DNA from: an uncultured Clostridia bacterium
GTDB lineage: Bacteria > Bacillota > Clostridia > TANB77 > CAG-508
NCBI GenBank assembly: GCA_944392805.1
Contig: CALXXZ010000003.1
Coordinates: 145,564-209,563 of the forward strand
Direction: 5' to 3'
Length of the DNA: 64,000 nt
Under the pieces are notes generated by a model. It saw nothing but the letters and a program-made list of their open reading frames with translations. It made no database searches and had not been told where the DNA came from. This document shows, piece by piece, positions 8,765 through 16,591 of this stretch (within the stretch, counting starts at the first letter, position 1; each line of letters starts with the position of its first letter). Made by a program: the position numbers and the translations under genes.

Positions 8765-9079
8765 TTATTCTAAATATAAGATTTCTTTATTTTGTGTTTT
8801 AGCATATTCAATTTCACTTTTTGTACTATCTCCTATATAACCATTTATATTTACAACAAAAATAGCATCTGATAACTTTATTTTTTCTTTATGCATTTTG
8901 CCAAGCATAATTATTTCTTCTTGAGTAGGAACTTCTTTATCAGCATTTGTTGGAAATATTGGAATTAAAGCAACATTTCCTTCCAATTCCATTTGCATTG
9001 CTACTTTCATTATTTCATCTCTAAATTTCAAACTACCACAAATAGTTATTACTTTTGTTTTTTTCTCTATATTTTTCAT
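8765..9079 (-). CDS. Nucleoside 2-deoxyribosyltransferase-like protein
   Basis: A 104-residue Rossmann-like protein with an N-terminal VITICGSLKFRDE motif and a later LSDAIFVVNINGYIGDSTKSEIEYA segment, which match small nucleoside deoxyribosyltransferase-like (DUF4406-type) proteins. Members usually act on nucleotides or bind them; the exact reaction is unknown. The start is set at ATG 9079 behind CGGAGGTTAATT. An in-frame extension up to 9157 overlaps the end of the broken Fic gene and is probably not translated. Confidence 0.72.
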   Translation of the reverse strand: MKNIEKKTKVITICGSLKFRDEIMKVAMQMELEGNVALIPIFPTNADKEVPTQEEIIMLGKMHKEKIKLSDAIFVVNINGYIGDSTKSEIEYAKTQNKEILYLE

Positions 9080-9149
9080 AATTAACCTCCGATATAATTC
9101 TCTAAATTTTGTCGTTTTAACTTTTCCATCATTTCTTAAGTTTTCTAAA

Positions 9150-9999
9150 TTAATCATTGTTTAAAAAATTCATTACTAAATCTATAATTACTTCTTTTTC
9201 TCTTGGATTAGATTCTGCAATTAATAAAGTTAAAGCTGTTAATGTATTATTATCAATTGTTTGTTTTCCATTCTTGTATAGTATACCATAAAAATTTAAG
9301 AAGTATATAAATAGTGTTGCTGCAATTCTTTTGTTTCCATCTGCAAATACGTGGTTCTTTACTATCAAATATAAGAAATTTGCTCCTTTTTCTTCTATAC
9401 TTTTGTATATATCTTTTCTATACATTCATTGTACTCAATTCTTCTTTCATCTATTTTTCTGTCTATTTTCTTTAAGGTTTTATGGTCATAATCATCTAGT
9501 AAATCTAATGCTTTTGAATATTCACCGATTACTTTTAATATTTCTTTGCATCAGTACCTTCTAATCTTTCATCAATTCTATTAGCAATATCAATTAATTT
9601 TACTGTTTTTTCTAAATAATCTAATCTTTTTTGATTTACAACATAGCCTTTTAACATATAATCTTTTAGGATTCTATTAGCCCATTGTCTAAATATAACA
9701 CCATTTTTAGATTTTACTCTATATCCAACTGATATAATCACGTCCAAATTATATATTTTAGATTTTCTACCTCCAGAACTTTTATCGGAAATTCCGATAG
9801 AAGTTTTTTCTTCAAGTTCTCCTTCTTTAAAAATATTATTGATATGTTCACTTAATGTGGATTGCTTTACATCAAATAACAATGCCATTTGTGCTTGTGT
9901 AAGCCACACAGTATCTTCGCTTATGTTCACTTCTAATTTTACTCCTTGGTTTTCAAATAGAATAATTTCATTCTTTTTTTGTTCTATAAAACCACATCC
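9150..9999 (-). pseudogene. Broken RhuM-Fic (virulence RhuM/Fic/DOC) gene
   Basis: Two pieces of one gene remain. The 5' piece (about 9535-9999) encodes the RhuM domain (TVWLTQAQMALLFDVKQ, NLDVIISVGYRVKSKNG, FRQWANRILKDYMLKGY). The 3' piece (9150-9425) encodes the end of a Fic domain with the active motif HVFADGNKRIAA (usual HxFxxGNKR). Between them the coding continues in another frame (DDYDHKTLKKIDRKIDER) after an apparent single-A loss near 9548. The stretch before the Fic motif in intact relatives is missing, so there is also an internal deletion. No convincing start codon is left at the 5' end. Intact relatives act like toxin or AMPylation modules; this copy is probably dead. Confidence 0.85.
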
Positions 10000-10148
10000 T
10001 TTATATAATATTTTGTTACTATTACTATATCTATTTTTATATATAATTATTAATAGATATATAAACAACTGTTTGTATTTTATAATAAATTACTCTATTT
10101 GTCAAGACCTTTTTTCTCTTTTTTATTTTAATTTGCAAATAATTAATT

Positions 10149-11084
10149 TTAAAAAAGTTTTATTTGTTGATTTTCAGTTATAATCCAACTTTTCTGTTTT
10201 GCCTCTGTGATTTTATCTCCGGTTTCATATCCTCCAATTAAAAATGGTGAATTTTCATTGTGTTTTCTCATATTATCCATAACTATACCTTTGTTAGAAT
10301 TTGCATAACAATACTTGCAAAAATGCCCACAAGAATTATATGCACCTATATCATTTCCCATTAAACAATTACAATTTTCTCTCGTATTTTTTATTTTGGG
10401 CACATTTAATTTATGTCCTATTGTTTCTTCAACAAACTCTTTATTTCTACATCCTATAGTATTAACACCATATTCTGATAAAAATTCACTTTCACAACAA
10501 GAATAAATTTCTATACCATTTTGCTTTCCTATGTTTACAAATTGCTTTGCTAATATAACTTGTTCATCTTTAGTCGTTGGTTTTAAATCTGGTGCATTTC
10601 TTTTTACCTTTTCATATAAATCTAAAAAACTAATTATACATCTTTTGGTATACCCTTTTAATTCCTGTGCAATATATTCAAATTTTTCTATGTGTTTATT
10701 TATATTAAATTCATCGTTTATAAATATTGGGTCATATCTCCAACCAACAAAATCCTTACTTAGTTTTAAAGATAATTTTTTAAAGCTATTTATTACTTTG
10801 TCTTTGCTAGGAACATTTTCTTCTATATCTTTTCCATAAGGGGTGATTGTTACATACCAAAATTGTTTGAAATTTTTTATTTCGTCTAAATATTTGAGCA
10901 TTGGTTCAGGATTTTTAGTACAAAACTCTATAGAGTCAACAACTTCAGGATTTAAAACATATTTTGTTACTTGATTTGGATAATAGGGATTTCTAACTAA
11001 TACATATCCTTCTCTAATCCTATTTATAAACCATTTAGAATAAAAAGCTGGTATATCTGTTCTACAACCTGTGTTTATTATCAT
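10149..11084 (-). CDS. DUF1848 protein with C-terminal CX3CX2C motif
   Basis: A 311-residue protein of the DUF1848 family, recognised from the N-terminal MIINTGCRTDIPAFYSKW and VRNPYYPNQV segments, the FWYVTITPYG region, and the C-terminal cysteine cluster. The C-terminus has CGHFCKYC (C252, C256, C259), spaced exactly like the CX3CX2C cluster of radical SAM enzymes, plus upstream cysteines (NCNC). A metal or Fe-S site is likely. The function is not established. Start at 11084 after GGAGTAAAAA. It lies 31 nt downstream of the cytidine deaminase gene on the same strand. Confidence 0.85.
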   Translation of the reverse strand: MIINTGCRTDIPAFYSKWFINRIREGYVLVRNPYYPNQVTKYVLNPEVVDSIEFCTKNPEPMLKYLDEIKNFKQFWYVTITPYGKDIEENVPSKDKVINSFKKLSLKLSKDFVGWRYDPIFINDEFNINKHIEKFEYIAQELKGYTKRCIISFLDLYEKVKRNAPDLKPTTKDEQVILAKQFVNIGKQNGIEIYSCCESEFLSEYGVNTIGCRNKEFVEETIGHKLNVPKIKNTRENCNCLMGNDIGAYNSCGHFCKYCYANSNKGIVMDNMRKHNENSPFLIGGYETGDKITEAKQKSWIITENQQIKLF

Positions 11085-11115
11085 TTTTTACTCCTTAATT
11101 GTAATTTATATATAA

Positions 11116-11535
11116 TTAATTACTGTATCTTTTATCTCCCCACCAATTCGGTATAATATCTTTTAATAATATAGTTTTTCTATTTTCATAGTCTGTCAAA
11201 ATTTCCATATTTCTATTTTCATAAGACAATTGCATTAAAAATTCTCTGCAAGCTCCACAAGGCATACCACCATTAACTTTTGGTGGTTCTTTTCTAAAAG
11301 CAATTAATCTCTTAATTTTAGTTTCTCCTGTGTTTATATACATATTAAGTGCCGCTATTCTTTCTGCACATAAATTTATAACTCCACTTGCACCTTCAAT
11401 ACAAAATCCTGTAAATATTTTTCCACTTTCACTCTGAATAGCAGCTACAACATGATGAGCTTGTATAAACGGTGATACTTCTTCTGGATGATACTCTTTT
11501 TTTGCTTTCAAATACATTTCTTCCCATATATCCAA
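11116..11535 (-). CDS. Cytidine deaminase family protein
   Basis: A 139-residue zinc-dependent deaminase of the CDA fold. The metal ligands are visible as CAER (Cys and catalytic Glu, about residue 67) and PCGACRE (two Cys). Expected reaction is deamination of cytidine/deoxycytidine or a related compound in the cytosol. The N-terminus (IWEEMYLKAKKEYHPEEVSPF) is typical of a Firmicutes subgroup slightly different from classical Cdd. I set the start at TTG 11535, nine bases after GGAG; the frame is open to a TTG at 11544 that would overlap the alr stop. It is coupled to alr. Confidence 0.82.
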   Translation of the reverse strand: MDIWEEMYLKAKKEYHPEEVSPFIQAHHVVAAIQSESGKIFTGFCIEGASGVINLCAERIAALNMYINTGETKIKRLIAFRKEPPKVNGGMPCGACREFLMQLSYENRNMEILTDYENRKTILLKDIIPNWWGDKRYSN

Positions 11536-11540
11536 TATAA

Positions 11541-12626
11541 TCAACTCCTATTAATAAAAATTCTTGGTACTCTGTATGATATTGTACTTAAAATTTCATA
11601 GTTTATAGTATTACACTCTTTTGCAATATCTTCGAGTGTACGAATATTATTATCCCAAATATATACATCAGTTCCAACCTTTACATTTTCTATATCTGTT
11701 ACATCTATCATACAACTATCCATACATATACTACCTAATATTTGAGCTTTTTTGTTATTTACAATAACTGCTCCTTTATTTGATAATTGTCTTCTTAAGC
11801 CATCTGCATATCCTATTGGTATAGTTGCAATTTTCATATTCTTTTTGGTTATAAATTTTCTTGAATAACTTATTGAAACATCTTGTCCAACTTCTTTTAT
11901 AAAAGTTACTTTTGTTTTCAACTTACAAATTGGTTCAACATCTATTTTTTCTTTTGCGTTTTCAAAAGATTCATAACCATACATTATTATTCCTGGTCTA
12001 ACCATATTTGAAATATTATCATTGTAATTTATAATACCATTTGATGCTGATGAATGAATATATTTTATCGTATCAAAATTATCCTTAATAATTTCAACAG
12101 CTTTTCTAAATATTTCTAATTGTTTGTTTGTATAATTTTTGTCATAATCAGCGGAAGATAAATGTGTATAACATCCTTCAACTATTATGTTTGGATTATT
12201 TTTTATTTTATCTATAAATTCTTTTAAGTCTTCTATTTTTATTCCTGTTCTATTCATTCCTGTTTCTATTTCTAAATGAACTTTAATCTTTTCTTTAACT
12301 TTAAGAATTTCTTCTAAAAATAAGCTATCACTTATTCCTATTGTAATATTGTATTTTATAATATTTTCTATTTCTTCAATATATGGCTGATTTAAAATAA
12401 ATATTTCTTTTTTATACCCTAATTTTCTTAATTCTATTGCTTCATCAACTATTGCAACTGCAACAATGTCAAATTTATTAATTACTTCTATATTTTTGTT
12501 TATATATGTTCCATAAGCATTTGCTTTAATAACAGGCATTAATGTTTTATTACCTACATATTTTTGAATTTTATCAATATTCATATTAAATTTTTGTATA
12601 TCTACTTCCATAATAGTTGGTCTCAT
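11541..12626 (-). CDS. alr: Alanine racemase
   Basis: A 361-residue PLP-dependent racemase converting L- to D-alanine for peptidoglycan. The PLP lysine motif VIKANAYG is at about residues 32-39, followed by HLEIETGMNRTG and, in the C-terminal beta domain, ISYSRKF (Tyr of the second half-site), IPIGYADGLRR, and GSICMDSCMID. Length and order fit the family. The start at 12626 has GGGAGGAAAAAT. It is coupled with the downstream cytidine deaminase gene and separated from the upstream flavodoxin gene by a hairpin. Confidence 0.92.
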   Translation of the reverse strand: MRPTIMEVDIQKFNMNIDKIQKYVGNKTLMPVIKANAYGTYINKNIEVINKFDIVAVAIVDEAIELRKLGYKKEIFILNQPYIEEIENIIKYNITIGISDSLFLEEILKVKEKIKVHLEIETGMNRTGIKIEDLKEFIDKIKNNPNIIVEGCYTHLSSADYDKNYTNKQLEIFRKAVEIIKDNFDTIKYIHSSASNGIINYNDNISNMVRPGIIMYGYESFENAKEKIDVEPICKLKTKVTFIKEVGQDVSISYSRKFITKKNMKIATIPIGYADGLRRQLSNKGAVIVNNKKAQILGSICMDSCMIDVTDIENVKVGTDVYIWDNNIRTLEDIAKECNTINYEILSTISYRVPRIFINRS

Positions 12627-12675
12627 ATTTTTCCTCCCTACACTTACTATATTTTGTTACGATTATATAATATAA

Positions 12676-12703
12676 GACAGACAATTTCAACTAATTATCT
12701 GTC
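12676..12703 (-). terminator. Hairpin terminator after the flavodoxin gene
   Basis: The inverted repeat GACAGA-t-AATT / AATT-g-TCTGTC with a six-base loop lies between the flavodoxin-like gene and alr. On the minus strand it is followed by a TTATATTATAT stretch. It probably ends flavodoxin transcription. Confidence 0.55.
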
Positions 12704-12726
12704 CAAGTTATTATAACATTTTACTT

Positions 12727-13254
12727 TTATATTTCATTAATTATCTTATCTAAACTAGAAAAATCAATGAAATCCACTTTTTTATTATAAGTTTCTATCA
12801 TTGCTCTATTTTCAGCTGTTTGCTTTTCTTCTGGTAAATTCTTAACTGCATTATACAGTAATTTCATCATAGTTTTATGGGCAAAGTTTAATTTTGAATA
12901 GTCTATTCCACCTCTTAAATGGAATATTTTTGCTTTTTCAAAAATTTCTTTTGGTATTTGACTTTTTATATTATTTCTTATATTATTTTTATTTATTTCA
13001 TCTGTTGGATCTGAAAGACCAACTGTTGCAATAATAATCTTTCTGCTTGAAATATTATTTAATTTTTTTATCGTTTTTGACATTCCTAATACTCCACCAG
13101 CATACAATCCGCCTAAATAAACAATGTTATCATAATCATTTATTTTTTTCACATCTTCAAAAGAAATTACTTCTATATTAGTTCTTCTTGAAAGTTCTTC
13201 TGCATATTGTTTTGTTGTTCCATAATGAGATCCATATATTATAATATTGCTCAT
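12727..13254 (-). CDS. Flavodoxin-domain protein
   Basis: A 175-residue flavodoxin-fold protein. The FMN phosphate-binding loop YGSHYGTTKQYAEEL is at the N-terminus, followed by the second loop VYLGGLYAGG and ATVGLSDP. The length and C-terminal helix (ENRAMIETYNKKVDF) resemble flavodoxin-domain proteins annotated as menaquinone-dependent protoporphyrinogen oxidase-like in clostridia, but no heme genes are nearby, so only the fold is claimed. The ribosome site is GGAGGTTGT. Confidence 0.82.
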   Translation of the reverse strand: MSNIIIYGSHYGTTKQYAEELSRRTNIEVISFEDVKKINDYDNIVYLGGLYAGGVLGMSKTIKKLNNISSRKIIIATVGLSDPTDEINKNNIRNNIKSQIPKEIFEKAKIFHLRGGIDYSKLNFAHKTMMKLLYNAVKNLPEEKQTAENRAMIETYNKKVDFIDFSSLDKIINEI

Positions 13255-13272
13255 ACAACCTCCATTTTATCT

Positions 13273-13344
13273 TTATTTTTTAAATACTAGAATTGCTTTT
13301 GCTGTCCCTGTGATTGACATGGTAACTAATTCATATTCATTTTG
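13273..13344 (-). pseudogene. Possible 3' remnant of a lost gene
   Basis: One minus-strand frame reads NEYELVTMSITGTAKAILVF and then two Lys and a stop at 13273. It looks like the coding C-terminus of a protein but is preceded in frame by a TAG and has no start or ribosome site. It may be the last 24 codons of a deleted gene. The parent family is not recognised. Confidence 0.35.
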
Positions 13345-13354
13345 TAGCTATTTT

Positions 13355-13543
13355 TTAGTCTTTTGTATATTGTCTTTTTATAATATTAAATAAACTTGAC
13401 AATATAAGACTACTTAATGAAATAAATAAATATACATTATTTTTTTCATCTGTAAAAATACATAAGCAAATAAATATCATTGCTGATACTAATAAAATTA
13501 CACTTCCTATTGTTAATAATTTACTTATCAATTTTTTATCCAT
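13355..13543 (-). CDS. Small two-helix membrane protein
   Basis: A 62-residue hydrophobic protein with two predicted transmembrane helices (about residues 10-29 and 35-53) and short charged ends. The ribosome site AGAGAGGTAAATTG supports translation. No family is recognised. It lies between a nucleotidyltransferase-like gene and the flavodoxin gene on the same strand. Confidence 0.6.
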   Translation of the reverse strand: MDKKLISKLLTIGSVILLVSAMIFICLCIFTDEKNNVYLFISLSSLILSSLFNIIKRQYTKD

Positions 13544-13594
13544 AACAATTTACCTCTCTTTTAATTTATTATATTTTTTTTAACTACAAATTAT

Positions 13595-14236
13595 TTATCT
13601 AAACAATAATCTTAAAATTCTACTCTTAGGAAAAATTTTAAATTTCATATTGTTAGTTTTGATTTTCAAGTCATCATATTTTTTCTTGTTATATCCGTAT
13701 TTATCTATTACTTTTATATCAATTTCATCTTTTGGTTTATTTGACTTTTCTTTCATTATTTTTATCATTTCCAAATTATAAGTCTTTATTTCTACTTGAT
13801 CTATGATAGCTGTTGTACTGCATTCTTCAATTTTTACATCTCCAATAGTAACAGTAACAAGTGCATTTATTCCACTACTTTGCTTACTTAAAAAGTTTCT
13901 TTGCAGCATAATATCGTCTATAATTTCAAAAGGAGCAAAGTTAATAGTAATTCCATCTATGATACAATCTATTCCATAATCTACTTTATCTTTATTGTAT
14001 TCAAAAGTTAATGAATCAAGTTTTTCATCATATAAATTATTACTTTGTAAATATTGTCTGATTGTATTCATATTTTTTTCTTCTACAATTATATCTATGT
14101 CTGAATGCTCTCTATTTGATATAGTATTAGAAATTAGATATGGAACTGTACCACCAACAATATATAAATTTTCCTTTAATAACTTGTTTGAATTTAGTTT
14201 TAATATTATTTCTTTAATTTTAGAATAATTACTCAT
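13595..14236 (-). CDS. Nucleotidyltransferase-fold protein
   Basis: A 213-residue protein with the features of the nucleotidyltransferase fold: LYIVGGTVPYLI near residues 24-35 and EHSDIDIIVEE near 43-53 supplies the DxD metal-binding pair. A further acidic residue is expected around DYGIDCIIDG. This is the pattern of Nucleotidyl_trans/AbiEii-like and aminoglycoside nucleotidyltransferase-like proteins, but the substrate is unknown and no antitoxin partner is next to it. The start has AAGAGGTGTACT. Confidence 0.7.
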   Translation of the reverse strand: MSNYSKIKEIILKLNSNKLLKENLYIVGGTVPYLISNTISNREHSDIDIIVEEKNMNTIRQYLQSNNLYDEKLDSLTFEYNKDKVDYGIDCIIDGITINFAPFEIIDDIMLQRNFLSKQSSGINALVTVTIGDVKIEECSTTAIIDQVEIKTYNLEMIKIMKEKSNKPKDEIDIKVIDKYGYNKKKYDDLKIKTNNMKFKIFPKSRILRLLFR

Positions 14237-14306
14237 AGTACACCTCTTAAATTTGAAATATTGGTTGGTTTTATTTTTATATTCAATACTAAATTGTAAT
14301 TCGTTT

Positions 14307-14816
14307 TTATTTATTATTCTTTTTCCATTTTCTAATTTTTCCTCTAAAATTTTTAAAATTAGATATAGTGTTTAAATGAATTAATCTACATACACTAAAC
14401 TCTTTACCATTCGTTTTAGCCCAATTTCTTTTACCATCTTCAAATAATTCTTCATCAGATAATTTATTTATTAGCTGAAGGATTTTGTTTACTTTTTGAT
14501 TAAAATTATCAATTAGCTCATTTAAAGAATACTTGCTATACTTATCATAAAAACTTTTATATAACCAATCTAAATCATTCCACTTCCATTCTGTTGCAAG
14601 TGATGTTTCTTGTATTCCTTTTTGTTCCTCATCTTCCCAAGCTAAAACCAAATCCATCCATCCCACACAAAATGCTAACATTTGAAAAGGACTATATTCT
14701 ATTTCTTTATCAAATATATTTATAGATGTATCTTCTATATCAGAGTATTCCTCTATAAATGAATTTGAGTTGCTTTTAATTTCTTCTATCAATTCTGATT
14801 TATTATTATATCTCAT
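14307..14816 (-). CDS. ClbS/DfsB family four-helix protein
   Basis: A 169-residue protein matching the ClbS/DfsB (formerly DUF1706) family: MRYNNKSELIEEI at the start, the WMDLVLAWEDEEQKG helix, a central EWKWNDLDWLYKSFYDKY segment, and the C-terminal FSVCRLIHLNTISNFKNFRGKI. ClbS inactivates colibactin by opening a cyclopropane; most relatives have no known substrate and belong to the DinB-like helical bundle group. It is one of several single-domain accessory genes here. Confidence 0.85.
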   Translation of the reverse strand: MRYNNKSELIEEIKSNSNSFIEEYSDIEDTSINIFDKEIEYSPFQMLAFCVGWMDLVLAWEDEEQKGIQETSLATEWKWNDLDWLYKSFYDKYSKYSLNELIDNFNQKVNKILQLINKLSDEELFEDGKRNWAKTNGKEFSVCRLIHLNTISNFKNFRGKIRKWKKNNK

Positions 14817-14846
14817 AATTTTAACACCTTTTTTCTATTTCTCTCA

Positions 14847-15245
14847 TTACTTATTTAATTCTTTTTCTAAATCTCTTATATATCTTTTTTGCTGGCTTTT
14901 TATGTATAACTTTGCTAATAGTTTCATAATAGAATTACTTACTTCTACTTCTTCTGTAAAATTCACTTCAATAATACTGTTTGGTAGTTCTGTAAATTTA
15001 CCTATCCATCTTCCTTTTAGATTTGTATTCTCTAAATCAAATTTATACTCTTTTAATTTACTTTTTGAGGTTATAGTAAAGTGTGTAGGAAAATTATTTT
15101 TAGTATATTCTATAAAATGTATATCATCTATAATTTCTATTTTAGATAAGTCACTTCTCCAAGAATAATTAGTATTATCTGTAATAATATCCCATAACTT
15201 ATTTTTATCACAAAGAAGTTTCTTTTTTATATTTGCTCTAATCAT
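14847..15245 (-). CDS. SRPBCC family (START-like) protein
   Basis: A 132-residue protein with the SRPBCC/polyketide cyclase layout: an N-terminal strand followed by CDKNKLWDIITDNTNYSWRSDL, a beta-rich middle, then a long C-terminal helix (SNSIMKLLAKLYIKSQQKRYIRDL). It probably binds a hydrophobic ligand; none can be named. The start is ATG 15245, five bases after GGAGG, rather than the in-frame ATG 15257 that contains the ribosome site. Confidence 0.8.
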   Translation of the reverse strand: MIRANIKKKLLCDKNKLWDIITDNTNYSWRSDLSKIEIIDDIHFIEYTKNNFPTHFTITSKSKLKEYKFDLENTNLKGRWIGKFTELPNSIIEVNFTEEVEVSNSIMKLLAKLYIKSQQKRYIRDLEKELNK

Positions 15246-15280
15246 AAATACCTCCATGAATTGTAATTTATCATCCGCTT

Positions 15281-15757
15281 CTAAATAGTCTCTCTTATTG
15301 AAGTATATTCTACTATATCGTTTTCGTCAAAAATAATTCTAAGTTCATAAAAATCTATTTCACCAAAAAATAAATAATTAGTTACTTTTCCTGCATCGTA
15401 GTAATATACATCTTTATCTTCATCACCTCTTGGTTTTCCTAATAATTCAATAACTTGCTCTTTTGATAATCCTATAAGTCTTTCGCTCTCATTAATTTCT
15501 TTCATTTCTGTATAAAGTTTATCAGGTTTTGCACTTGCATATAATAAAAATGAATAGCCTACTTTTATAGATACATAGCCACAAACCAATATAACAATTA
15601 CATATATCAATGCTTTGAATTTTTTATTTTTATTTACTAATTTTTTTCTTATTAAACGTATTACTATAATAGATAATATTATACCTATTATGTATGGCAT
15701 AAATAATGTTCCATAAATCAATATACCAAACACTATACTTAGCATAAACTCCCCCAT
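15281..15757 (-). CDS. Membrane protein with BamE/SmpA-like tail
   Basis: A 158-residue protein with two hydrophobic segments (about residues 5-33 and 47-70) and a soluble C-terminal part. The segment LIGLSKEQVIELLGKP followed by YYYDAG is reminiscent of SmpA/BamE-like and DUF-type outer-face domains that start with a G-x-S-x-x-x-V-x-x-x-L-G-x-P pattern. No precise function is assigned. Start ATG 15757 after AGGAGAATAATTT. Confidence 0.6.
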   Translation of the reverse strand: MGEFMLSIVFGILIYGTLFMPYIIGIILSIIVIRLIRKKLVNKNKKFKALIYVIVILVCGYVSIKVGYSFLLYASAKPDKLYTEMKEINESERLIGLSKEQVIELLGKPRGDEDKDVYYYDAGKVTNYLFFGEIDFYELRIIFDENDIVEYTSIRETI

Positions 15758-15768
15758 AAATTATTCTC

Positions 15769-16143
15769 CTATTTAATAAATTCTCCAACAGTTTCTACCA
15801 TATGTTGATACATAGCATCAATAATTCCTATTAAATATTCTATATCCATTAATTCTACATTATTTATATCAACATCATTATATTCACTATTTACAATTGA
15901 CATATCTTTAGATAAAATTTCATCTCTGCCTAGATATGTATTTAATATATTTATTACAGATGAATTTTTCATATCGATATTGAATTTAGTTTTTATGTAT
16001 TCTATGTTAATATACTCTAGCATAGTTGCTGATTTATAATATGCTTCTTTATAATCGTTTTTCTCTATTAAATTTTCAATTTCTGATAATCTTTCTTGTA
16101 AATACTTATTTTTCTCTAAATTCTCAATAATTTCTTTATTCAT
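15769..16143 (-). CDS. Hypothetical helical protein
   Basis: A 124-residue, mostly alpha-helical acidic protein with no recognised domain. The pattern of helices (EIIENLEKNKYLQERLSEI, DYKEAYYKSATMLEYINIEYIK) is loosely HEPN-like, but no catalytic RxxxxH motif is present. The start is ATG 16143 with GGGAGGAAAATA upstream; a longer in-frame ATG at 16164 lacks a site. It is separated from the membrane protein gene by 11 nt. Confidence 0.6.
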   Translation of the reverse strand: MNKEIIENLEKNKYLQERLSEIENLIEKNDYKEAYYKSATMLEYINIEYIKTKFNIDMKNSSVINILNTYLGRDEILSKDMSIVNSEYNDVDINNVELMDIEYLIGIIDAMYQHMVETVGEFIK

Positions 16144-16195
16144 TATTTTCCTCCCTATATACAACTTACTATTTTCTCTCTAATAATAACATAAA

Positions 16196-16220
16196 AGCAA
16201 GTAATTATCAATTACTTGCT
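16196..16220 (-). terminator. Intrinsic terminator after the yxeA/bceAB operon
   Basis: A perfect 11-bp stem (AGCAAGTAATT / AATTACTTGCT) with a 3-base loop, followed on the minus strand by TTTTAT. It lies 15 nt after the yxeA-like stop and closes the transporter operon. Confidence 0.85.
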
Positions 16221-16235
16221 CTTACAAAATAATTT

Positions 16236-16589
16236 TTATTCAACATTCATTTCTGTTTTTACTTTATCAGGTAAATCTTCTGGTTGAACTTCTTTCCATC
16301 CATATACACCTCTTACTGCCATCATTTCTAATTCTAAATATGCATCTTCTCTTAATTCTCTAGATGTTTTAAATTTAACTTCTTTTGATTTACCATTTTT
16401 ATTATATGCTGTTAATGTGTATTGATATTTCATATCATCGCTATTTGAAACTTGTTCAATCTTTGTATTATCTATCTGAACATAATAAATAGATTTTTGT
16501 ACAAACAATATATAATATGCTCCTATTATTAGCAAAACTGCTACAATTCCTGCTATAATCATAGGAATTTTTTCTTTAAAACTTTCCAT
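16236..16589 (-). CDS. YxeA family protein
   Basis: A 117-residue DUF1093/YxeA protein with one N-terminal transmembrane helix (about residues 9-28) and a small beta-rich exported domain; the typical YYVQIDN start, YTLTAYNKNGKSKEVKF, and LREDAYLELEM are visible. In Bacillus, yxeA-type genes are linked to BceAB-type bacitracin/lantibiotic resistance transporters. Here it follows such a permease gene by 2 nt, so it is probably part of the same envelope-stress operon. Confidence 0.85.
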   Translation of the reverse strand: MESFKEKIPMIIAGIVAVLLIIGAYYILFVQKSIYYVQIDNTKIEQVSNSDDMKYQYTLTAYNKNGKSKEVKFKTSRELREDAYLELEMMAVRGVYGWKEVQPEDLPDKVKTEMNVE

Positions 16590-16591
16590 TT

